Origin: Macrothele yani
Taxonomy: Eukaryota > Arthropoda > Arachnida > Araneae > Macrothelidae
Assembly: GCA_039090855.1 (NCBI GenBank)
Contig: CM077013.1
Span: 139,149,240-139,213,239 of the forward strand
Direction of reading: 5' to 3'
DNA: 64,000 bases
Part shown: positions 55,900-64,000 of the stretch, piece by piece
Layout of the letters: each line of letters begins with the position of its first letter
Numbering within the stretch: position 1 is the stretch's first letter
Position numbers and translations under genes: made by a program
Notes under the pieces: generated by a model
Databases searched by the model: none
Seen by the model: only the letters and a program-made list of their open reading frames with translations
What the model was told of the DNA's origin: nothing

Positions 55900-57135
55900 C
55901 ACTATATTGACAAAAGTCACAGAACAACCTTCAAAAGCAAATGAACGCATCCGCTGCGTTGTTAAGATGCGCGGTACAGATGCAAACGGTATAAAAACAA
56001 GCCTGCAGCTGACCGCAACAATATCGCACTATGAGTTCGAGTGAAAATGTCGCGGCGAGAGAGAACGGACTTTGAGAAAGGAAAGATTCTTGGGTGTTAT
56101 ATTAGTGAATTGTCCATAAGAGAAACCGAGAGGCGTTTAAACATACCCACGCGATATGTCTTCCACTGAACACGTGGAAGACATATCGCGTGCCTGAAGC
56201 AGCAAAACGGACCGGCAAGCCAAAGAAAATCAGTGATAGAGGACGTCGAAGCCTCAAGAGAGTCGTTACAGCTAATCGCCGGAGTACTGCACAAGACCTC
56301 AGTGTACAGATGAGAAAAATGCTGGAACCTCGGTATGTGCACGTACCATTCGCAGAGAACTTCATTCCATGGGTTACCGTGGTCATGCGGCTGCTCATAA
56401 TCCATTCATCTCCACTCGTAATGCTACTCGTCGTTTAGCATGGTGTAAAGAACATTTATCGTGGACCGTAGATCAATGAAAACGGGTCCTATATACTGAT
56501 GAATCCAGATACACGATCCATCAGTCTGATGGCCGTGTGTGGGTATAGCGGCAGCCGGGGGAAAGCTATTTACCACAGTGTACTGTTCCTAAGGTCAAGT
56601 TTGGAGCTGGCAGTGTACACGTGTAAGGGTGTTTTTCATGATATTGTCCCGGCATATTGGTTATCGTGAAAATATCTGTTAACCGGCACGTCTACGTTGC
56701 TATTCTGGACATTTTATGCCGTGCCAACTCTGTGGCAATACTATAGAACCGAGCCTTGTCGGTTCCATAGGATAACGCACCGATCCATAAAGCAAGGACT
56801 GTTACGGCGTGGTTTGATGATAATTCCGTATCGTGTGTGGACTGGCCAGCACAGAGCCCTGATCGTAATCCCATAGATCACCTATGGGATGAATTAGAGC
56901 GCCGCATAAGAAGTTTGGAACCAAGGCCTATTACTAAGCAACAGTTAGCGGCAGCATTATGTACTGAATGGAAGCGGATACCTATCGCTGGGTTCCAAAA
57001 TCTTGTCGGAATCATGTCTCGAAGAGTTAGTGCATGCATTAAGGCAAAAGTGGACCGACACTGCCCTAATATATGCCAATAAATGCTATGATGTGTTTCT
57101 CTTCTAGGTGTCCGGCGACTTTTGTCAATATAGTG
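55900..57135 (+). mobile_element. Tc1-like transposon, family C, copy 4
   Basis: The 5' end CACTATATTGACAAAAGTCA follows TA; the 3' end GACTTTTGTCAATATAGTG precedes TA (57136-57137). It has the normal 5' leader of the family. Confidence 0.93.
56047..57073 (+). pseudogene. Tc1-family transposase (family C copy 4), broken
   Basis: The ATG at 56047 gives MSRRERTDFEKGKILGCYIS then ELSIRETERRLNIP, where reading fails at a 19-bp inverted duplication (56148-56192) that replaces the expected KSTVLDVLNTWKT codons. Reading resumes as YRVPEAAKRTGKPKKISDRG and a second HTH relic. TDESRYTIHQSDGRVWV (first Asp intact) precedes more stops. QSPDRNPIDHLWDELERRI shows Leu to Arg and the catalytic Glu changed to Asp. 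Confidence 0.88.
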
Positions 57136-57137
57136 TA

Positions 57138-57735
57138 CATCCTAATAACAAAATGGCGTTCACCTGAAATGTTATATCCTCATGTAGAACACTAATGAAG
57201 AGAATTTTAATGGAATTGAATATTATTCGTTGGTAAACACAAAAACTAAAAAACACTTAGACAACGTAGATGGACGATGAATAATGCTGTAAGTACATAA
57301 ATGGTTACGTACTGCTTTCTTCTCACTACATAGCCGAATTCACAGTTCATTTATTGCAAGTATATCGTTCGTATCACTGACACACTAAAGGATTTAGTGT
57401 GTCAGTGATTAAAATCAACTTCCAAATTTAGGAGCTAATTCCTGAAAATGACACACGCCGGCACAAAGCTCCTTCATTTCAACAAAGCCAACACTGCGCA
57501 GTTTATTTCATTTTTTTGGTAGCAGATGCCGGTTGTCAGGAATCCCCCTCCCCATGTAATCTCGGACGTACTTTATGGACGGCCCCTTAACGATAAGAAA
57601 TACACGTCTAAAAATAGTGTAGCGCAACTGAGTCTAATGATCGGGAACATTACATTTAATAAAGTTGCTTTCTTTATTGAGGAGCATTTAGTTCTATTAA
57701 TGAACAACACATGCAGACATCATCGCACCACCCAC
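57138..57735. other. Non-coding; one perfect hairpin
   Basis: CACTGACACACTAAA (57376) pairs exactly with TTTAGTGTGTCAGTG, a 15-bp stem with a 3-4 base loop. No gene recognised. Confidence 0.5.
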
Positions 57736-57739
57736 ACGC

Positions 57740-57901
57740 TATAACGAAGTAAATTTGTCCGTCATTTTTCTCCACGCCCGGGATCAAACCCGGGTCCCCT
57801 CATTCCGGAATAAGTCACTCTACCAATTGACCTACGCGGACGTTCGTTCTGACTGCTATCTGCCTTTATGTCGTGTGCGTCCTTCTGGCATGTACGTCAC
57901 A
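57740..57901 (-). mobile_element. TRIM family B solo LTR with target duplication
   Basis: Minus strand reads TGTGACGTACATGCC...ACTTCGTTATA, 162 bp, flanked by ACGC on both sides (57736-57739, 57902-57905). It contains the full tRNA-like block (TAGGTCAATTGGTAGAGTGA; GGGTTTGATCCCGGG). The LTR begins at the TGTGACGTAC that in the complete element at 54299 is the second, internal copy of a duplicated start. Confidence 0.88.
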
Positions 57902-57905
57902 ACGC

Positions 57906-60115
57906 AACTTTCTTCCCAACCGCGCTTACATCAGAGAGAGGGAGAGACACATCCGGATGTGTGGTTTCAAGTTACACGACGTTTCTCTCTATATCTGAAC
58001 AACGGGTCTGGTTCATTTTCCCGACGTTTACTTCACCGAAGGATCACTTGACCGAAAATCACTTCACCGAAAAGATTGTTTTACCGAAAGATCACCTAAA
58101 AGTTCATTTCATCGAAAGGTCATTTCACCGAAGGGTCACTTTATCGAAAATTTTGGATTTCATTACAGGATCTGTTGAAGCTTTTTGCAAGTTTGGCAGA
58201 CAGACCACCGAAACGTTAGAGGATCACACTCAAATTGCATTTTGATTTCTCCGTGTCACAGAAAACGCAAAGATTTAGTTTTGAGACAAAAATAATTAAT
58301 TTTAAGTCCCTAGGCCTCGGCTTAGGCCTTTTTAGCAAATTTTAAACGTGCGTGCTCATATTCATAAGGTTTACATAAAAAATCAAGTTAATAATGTTGC
58401 ACATTTATTCAGGCAAAAAGAATCAATTTTAGGGCTCTAGCTCTCGGCTTAGGCCTTTTTAACAAATTTTAATCGTGCGTGCTCAAAAGGAGCCTTAAAA
58501 TTGATTTTTCAATCTAGGGCCCTAAAATTGATTCTTTTTGCCTGAAAAAATATGCAACATTATTAACTTTACTTTTTATGTAAACCTAATGAACATGAGC
58601 AGGCACGATTAAAATTTGCTAAAAATGCCTAAGCCGAGGCCTAGAGCCCTAAAATTGATTCTTTTTTGCTTGAATAAATGTGCAACATTATTAACTTGGC
58701 ATTTTTTATGTAAACCTTATATACATGTGCACGCACAATTAAAATTTGCTAAAAAGGGCCGAAGTCTTAGGGCCCTAAAATTGTTTCTTTTTTGCATGAA
58801 TAAATGTGCAACATTATTAATTTAACTTGTCATGCAAGTCTTATGACTATCAGCACGGCAGCTTTAAATATGTTAAGACAGCCCAGGCTTGTGGCCTTAT
58901 AATTAAAGGTTTTCTGCCTGGGTAAAAGTGCAAAGTTATTAACTTGACTTCGTGTGCAAACACTAATATGAGCACCCATGGCTAAAAGTGCAAAATTACT
59001 TACTCGAGTGCGTGGGTAATTAATATGAGCATGCATGACTGAAATTTGCTAAAAAGGCCTAAGCTTAGGCCTAGGGACCTAAAGTTGATTTTGGTATCTT
59101 AGTAAGTGTAGAACATTATTCACTTGACTTCATATGTAAACCTTATGAGTATGACGTGGGATGATCAAAATTTGCTAAAAAGGCCTAAACTGAGGCCTAT
59201 AAGGCCTTAAAATTAATTCTTTGTGTCTGGGTAAATGTACAGAAATTATTAACTGTGCTTGTTGACCTATATGAATATGAGCACTGTAGCTTAAAATTTA
59301 CTAAAAGGGCCCAAATCTAGGCACAAGGCCTTAAAATCAACGTTTTGGGTCTGGGTAAAATTTCAACATTATTAATTTGTTTTGCTATGTAAACCTTATG
59401 AATATGAACAAGAAGGATTAAAATTTGCTAAAAAATCCCAGATCTAGGCTTGTAAGGCCTTAAAATTAATGTTTTAGGCTTGAGCAAAAGTGCAACATAT
59501 TTTACTTGCCTATGAATACGAGTAGGGTTAAAATCTGTTAAAATGGCCTATACTTAGGCCTACGGCCAAAAAAAATGTTTTGTGGTTGAGTAAAACTGGA
59601 ACATTACTTACTTGATTTGATATGTAACCCTTATGAATATGAGCTCGGGGGATTAAAATTTGACAAAAAGGCACAGATTTAGGCTTTGTAATTAATCTTA
59701 AATTTCGAAAAACCTACCATGAGGAGGTGTTTCATAGAAGTTAAAAGTGTATTTTTTATACAATCCGATAATGTTTAGGTGGCCAGTTTTCCAAAAACCC
59801 GCACCACACTCCAACAGATCTCCAATAACAAAATTCTAAGTTTTCGATAAACTGACCATTCGGTGAAATGATCTTTCGACATAATGAAATTTTAGGTAAA
59901 GTAATCCTTCTGTGAAATGAACTTTTCGATGAAATGTCCTTTCGATGAAATGAACTTTTAGGTGAAGTGACCTTTCGATGAAATGAACTTTTAGGTGAAG
60001 TGACCTTTCGGTGAAATGAACTCTTCGGTCAAGTGACCCTTCGGTGAAATGTACCTTTCGACCAAGTGATTTTCGGTCAAGTGAACTTTCGATCAAGTGA
60101 ACGATACCCCTGAAC
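57906..60115. mobile_element. Large inverted-repeat element with short subterminal repeats
   Basis: The left arm (about 58020-58150) is built of ~17-bp units such as TTCACCGAAAGATCAC. The right arm (about 59845-60105) is the inverse, with units such as TTCGGTGAAATGACC, TTTTAGGTGAAGTGACC and TTCGGTCAAGTGA. Between them lies a tandem array at 58290-59720. No coding sequence is present; the short ORFs across the arms are repeat translations. It looks like a fold-back or satellite-bearing DNA element, class unknown. Confidence 0.75.
58290..59720. repeat. ~125-bp diverged tandem array with an internal inversion
   Basis: About nine units in one orientation from 58500 onward (marker AAAATTGATTCTTTTTGCCTG at about 58523, 58648, 58772 and decayed forms at about 58900, 59084, 59216, 59340, 59470, 59570), each with TGCAACATTATTAACTT, GTAAACCTTATGAATATGAG and TTAAAATTTGCTAAAAAGGC. 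Units at 58290-58490 are in the opposite orientation. Similarity falls to the right. Confidence 0.85.
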
Positions 60116-60590
60116 AACAGCTGCACCGGCCACGCATTGATGTCGCAATCCATCTGGAGCGGCTGCAAATCTCAGACGATCTGCGTTTTTTTATATCCCA
60201 TTCATAGGAAAACGGGATGCCCTGCAGATTCAATTCAAGCTATCCGAGGTCTCTAACAAGAAATGAATGTTCTATTAGAGAAAAATTATTGCAGCTAAAT
60301 ATTACAATAAGGCAGAGTCATTCATATCTTATCTCTCACTTTATTTAACGCCTATTTCGACGACAGTGTGAGCTCATGGAAAATTGACACTTGCTCTGGA
60401 ACACAGCTTAGAAACAAGACCTGTATAAATAAAATGCTCTTCGTAGAAGACCTTGTGATTATGTATTCAAACGAAAAAGACAAGCTCCAGAAATCATTCT
60501 TAGACCGCATCAAATTTATAATGAATACAATATGAAAATTTTCCCTCTCAAAACTCAAGTTATGTAATTTTGGGGTAGGTCTCCTGTAAG
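60116..60590. other. Non-coding, no feature recognised
   Basis: No recognisable gene; the sequence CAAATTTATAATGAATACAA lies near the 3' side. A Tc1-like relic begins near 60600. Confidence 0.4.
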
Positions 60591-60914
60591 ATCAAAAATA
60601 CAGTGTGTCACAAAAAGAGTAAGGCGATTCGACTGAGGCAGGAAGAAGACAAGAAAGGTGAATCTGAAAGGGAAGGAATATTTAATGCCAGGAATTGACA
60701 TCTTAACATGTTCAATGTGTCTGCTTTTGACTGAGATGACAAAAACGGCACGGAGCACGCTGCATACCTTGGGTTGCGGGAGCCTACGCCCTAGTCTCCT
60801 GCCACTGTGACTACAGGTCATTAGAAATTACGCCTCGCCTAACCTGGTCCTCTGTAGAGTGGCGCCCCGGCGTGTGATCAAATGAATCTCGTTTTCAGCT
60901 GTACTGAGCTGAAA

Positions 60915-62663
60915 GGAGGGTGCAGGTGGGACGTCGACAGCATGAGGCTATGGCCCCTTGGTGACAGATTGCCTCTGTTCAAGGCGATGGTGGCTCTGTG
61001 ATGGTTTGGGGAGCTTCTCATGGTCACATTGTGTGTCTGAAGAGCTCCTTAATTGTTGCTTGCTGCCAGCATCTGCTGGCTGATCACTTACACGCTTTCA
61101 TGGCCTTCGCGCATCCTGCCGCCGATGGTCTGTTTCAGAAGAACGATGCGCCTCCCCACCGGGGAACAACCTCCAGCCCATTCCTCGAGCCTGGCTCGAG
61201 AAATAATGATCTTAGTTTGAAACCATCCAGTGGTCGCAAAGGTTCCCAGATTTAAACCTTGTGAAATCTCCCGGATACCATGGAGCGGAACGTCAGATCT
61301 GTGGATCCTGGACCGACGTCTCTGGCGGAGTTGTGGACAATGCTACCACAGGGATGGCTGGCATTAGAGATGAGCTCGGGTCCGGACTCGGACGGGCTCA
61401 GAATTCATTAACTACCGAAAACCCCGGCCGCTGACTGGGCCCGGGCTCTGAATTACACGTGTTGAATTTCATTGTGGATTTGTTACCATGGTGGAAGGGT
61501 TTTCAATTTCCAAAGCTAGCTGCCATTGCAAGACAAATTTTGCTTAGCAAGACTTGCATTATGCATTGTCCAAAGCTATGGCCCAAGCAAGGATTAGTTT
61601 AAGGAGGTCTGGTATCGTAAAAATGGGAAAAAATCACATTCCCATTTTTTGCATTTTATTAAAAATCAAGAATCTTATCTTTAAAATGATGTAATAATTT
61701 CCAAAATTGTGCAGTTAGAATTATTGTTATTTATTTACTAAAATTTCTTCACTCCCGCGATTTTTGGGGTGACGTTGGTTTTTAGTGCAGCAGGTTGAGT
61801 TTTAGAGAAAAGAAGATCAAGTTGAAGAGCTCAGGCATTAGATGCAATTCTCTCTCTCTCTCACTCTCTTCATGATGAACGTGATCTGGAAACTGCACAC
61901 ACAGATGATAATATTGTGCTTATTATACTATTAAGCGCAAAGCTTTATTAATGTTACAAAATGCAGAATAATCTGGTCTGGAATGCTTTTACGTTCTCAT
62001 TTTTTTTTTAATTTTGGAAATTTCCCTACATGCTTTTTTTTATATTCTACTACATCACTCTGAACTACCTTTACCAATTAGCATATATGTAAATTATATT
62101 GCAAAGATTAGTTTTCTAGAGTCAAAATTTCAAACACTTGCAACTGTCTGTACGGCGTTGTACGTTTCATAATGCAATTTATTCAAAATAAAAGTAAATT
62201 TAGAAATCAAAAAGAAATAACGAATGGAATTTTTTGTTTCTAAGCGATTTTCTTTTCTTCAGCTTTTACCGAAATTGCTGATTCTCCTGATACGGTCGAA
62301 GGGCACGTTGATTATTTATTTATTTTAAAATGCACATTTTAGAACATTTGGCTTTATGCGTAGTATTTCTAAAAACATATTAATATTGTGAAGTGGATTA
62401 ACTGAACTAAACGTTTTAAACTAATGATTTTTAAACTAATCATTGTTTAGGCCATATTTTGGGCCAGTGTATAATGCATAAATGCAAGCCTTGATAAGCA
62501 AACTTTTCTAAGAATTCATGCACGGGCGGGCCCGGACTCCTAAAATTGAGCCCGAACTCATCTCTAGCTGGCATTACCTCTAGAAATCATCCGGCATCTG
62601 GTGGGGTCGATGTCTAGGCGTGTACCGGCTGTTATTCGCACTAGAGGAGGACTAACGCGCTGT
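60915..62663 (+). pseudogene. Tc1-family transposase relic (family G)
   Basis: Readable parts: RRQHEAMAP and VQGDGGSVMVWGASHGHIV, LADHLHAFMAFAHPAADGLF, QKNDAPPHRGT (relatives have QQDNAPCHRA, so the catalytic Asp is shifted or lost), and in another frame WPPRSQDLNPVKSPGYHGAE and RSVDPGPTSLAELWTML. After the hAT (61365-62566) and its target duplication the C-terminus reads LPLEIIRHLVGSMSRRVPAV then IRTRGGLTRC. The N-terminal DNA-binding region was not recognised. Confidence 0.75.
61365..62566. mobile_element. Non-autonomous hAT-type element
   Basis: Ends TAGAGATGAGCTCGGG and CCCGAACTCATCTCTA are inverted repeats, flanked by a perfect 8-bp duplication GCTGGCAT (61357-61364 and 62567-62574). 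The 8-bp duplication and short TAGAGATG-type ends are hAT features. The inside is AT-rich without a transposase. A CT-microsatellite lies at about 61850-61866. Confidence 0.88.
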
Positions 62664-62700
62664 AAGATAGGCATCTCTAATGTTTTGTCCATTAAGTATA

Positions 62701-62864
62701 CTTTCGAAATGATTGAGTAACATGTAGACATAAAATTGCAATAGTGACTACCAGTTTGTGATATGAACTCCAAACTCCTGCAATTCGCCAGGCAGCAATT
62801 CTATCTTAGATGTCAATCCTTGTATATTCCAGCATCCAACGATGAGCCTTGAACTATGCCGGAG
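62701..62864. other. Non-coding joint region
   Basis: Short stretch between the Tc1 relic and the LINE 3' end; nothing recognised. Confidence 0.35.
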
Positions 62865-63172
62865 AGATCATTTGCTCCTGGTAAGGCCACCCAAGCCGGA
62901 AAGGATTAAGGAGAGTGGTCAGACTAAGTAGGGTACCAGAAATACTTCCTAAAATTCTGATGGAGTGGGAGGCTCTGGGAAAGATGGTAAGAGGAAGAAC
63001 AAGGGAAAGAGAGAAAGTGGATGGAGGAGATGAAATCAAGTTTAAAAAATAATGGACTGGATGAAGTGATGACCATGGATAGAGAGAAGTTGAGGAAGAC
63101 TCTGGCTGAACTATATGGTCGAGGAAATCCACTTGGAAGTGGAAATTCCTGATGATGATGATGATGATGCCT
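62865..63172 (+). pseudogene. LINE 3' end with GAT tail
   Basis: Purine-rich coding-like sequence (GGAGTGGGAGGCTCTGGGAA, AGAGAGAAAGTGGATGGAGG, GGACTGGATGAAGTGATGAC) ending GTGGAAATTCCT(GAT)n. The layout, an Arg/Lys-rich ORF end and a short 3' region with a GAT microsatellite, resembles the 3' ends of LINE polyproteins such as the RTE copies here, but the sequence is a different family. The rest of the LINE is absent. Confidence 0.55.
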
Positions 63173-63640
63173 ACCAGTTTGTACGAAAAACTTCGTTCCG
63201 AAAAAAAGTGTTTCGTCGGGTTGTAGCGTTTGTGTGTAGCTGACTTACTAAAACACTACGTAGATCAAAACATCACCTACAGTGAAATGAGAGTCACTCA
63301 AATAAAGTTTAAGGGGCTTTACTTACAGCCAATCCCTTATTGATGTCAATAGGCACTTGATTATTTGCACTTCCTTAAGGTGAGATCACGAAATGTGGGT
63401 TAATATCCACAAAAACAATTAACTATGAAACAGAACACTGGAACTTGAGTTACTATCCACAATAACTCTTGAATAGGAAAACACAACACTGGAACTTGAG
63501 TTAATATCCACAATAACTCTTGAATACGAAAACACAACACTCTCATTAAAGTACAACACGTAGCCTTCACAAATACTTAAAGCGCAATTAAACAGTCTGG
63601 TATCCAAAAGGAGCATTAACGTTCACCATCGAAATCCCTC
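63173..63640. other. Non-coding; 51-bp tandem repeat
   Basis: Unit GGAACTTGAGTTAATATCCA... occurs at 63440 and 63491 (period 51), with a decayed copy at about 63389. Each ends AAAACACAACACT. Confidence 0.65.
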
Positions 63641-63649
63641 CTCTCACAA

Positions 63650-63964
63650 ATGATCATATGTAGATGATTTTAGGAAGGGAGTGTCTGACCCCAGGTCTTA
63701 AACAACCCTTAGAAATAGGAAACTAGGAGATTTGGGCTAGAACGCCCGATAGGAAAGTAACACGGAAGCGAAGTAGAAAGGGGGAGGAAGACGCCCTTAT
63801 TTATTACCGGGGGCCAGTACCCGAGGTCCGACGGCTTAACGTGCCCATCCGACGCACGGCGGGTATTTTGTGGATCGAGCGTTCGTACCTGCCTGGGATC
63901 GAATCTGAGGCCCCTCCCGTGGCAGTCACGAACGTTGCGCACTAGGCCACCCGCGGCCCTCCCC
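63650..63964 (-). repeat. tRNA-derived SINE family 3, full length
   Basis: Minus strand reads a tRNA-like head (GGTGGCCTAGTGCGCAACG as box A; AGATTCGATCCCAGGCAGG as box B), body GTGCGTCGGATGGGCACGTT, TTACTTCGCTTCCGTGTTAC-like and CACTCCCTTCCTAAAATCAT, then the tail. The 9-bp target duplication CTCTCACAA is at 63641-63649 and 63965-63973. Partial copies are at 7603, 9069 and 35998. Confidence 0.9.
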
Positions 63965-64000
63965 CTCTCACAACTACTGAGTAGCCATTATACGTATATC

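Larger units (their letters stand above)
60600..62700 (+). mobile_element. Tc1-like transposon relic (family G), split by a hAT element
   Basis: CAGTGTGTCACAAAAAGAGT at 60600 may be the left end; a matching right end was not found. The transposase relic occupies about 60915-61364 and continues at 62575-62663 after the hAT insertion. Confidence 0.65.

Overview
The window is repeat-dense nuclear DNA from a multicellular animal, most likely an arthropod. I infer this from the mix of transposons: Tc1/mariner, Helitron-like, hAT, RTE and Tx1-type LINEs, a Penelope-like element, several tRNA-derived SINEs and miniature LTR elements. I found no convincing host protein-coding gene. There is no bacterial gene organisation, and almost every long ORF is transposon-derived or a shadow of one. 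Species cannot be fixed from the sequence.

Layout. 0-6 kb: the end of a miniature LTR element (TRIM), then a mariner transposon whose transposase gene carries about 44 copies of a 53-bp piece of itself, then a fold-back element. 6-12 kb: a SINE split by a 1.4-kb insertion, a Helitron-like element and SINE pieces. 12.4-18 kb: a decayed Tx1-type LINE on the minus strand, split by a Tc1 element. 18-30 kb: a second Helitron copy, four Tc1 elements of several families, a 146-bp tandem repeat, a SINE and a complete TRIM. 30-34.6 kb: a solo LTR and a striking ~152-bp tandem array organised in ~456-bp trimers, each monomer carrying a CTCF-like core. 34.8-40 kb: a Tc1 relic, a mariner relic, and a minus-strand LINE relic split by a SINE and a young RTE copy. 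40.8-45.5 kb: a minus-strand Penelope-like relic with an apparently permuted domain order (GIY-YIG-like before RT), split by a nearly full-length RTE LINE. 45.8-53.5 kb: a Tc1, a MITE, a second 146-bp repeat element and SINEs. 53.7-57.9 kb: two adjacent complete TRIMs of different families, a Tc1 and a solo LTR. 58-64 kb: a large inverted-repeat element with an internal 125-bp array, a Tc1 relic split by a hAT element, a LINE 3' end and a full SINE.

Most notable are the TRIM elements. They have LTRs of 133-180 bp, 4-bp target duplications, a tRNA-Lys-type primer site, a purine tract and a small hairpin-bearing interior. Each LTR contains a 72-nt tRNA-like cloverleaf with A and B boxes. They look like animal counterparts of the plant Cassandra elements, which carry 5S rRNA in their LTRs. 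Two related families are present, with complete copies and solo LTRs in this one window.

Many insertions are nested, and exact target-site duplications give their relative order.
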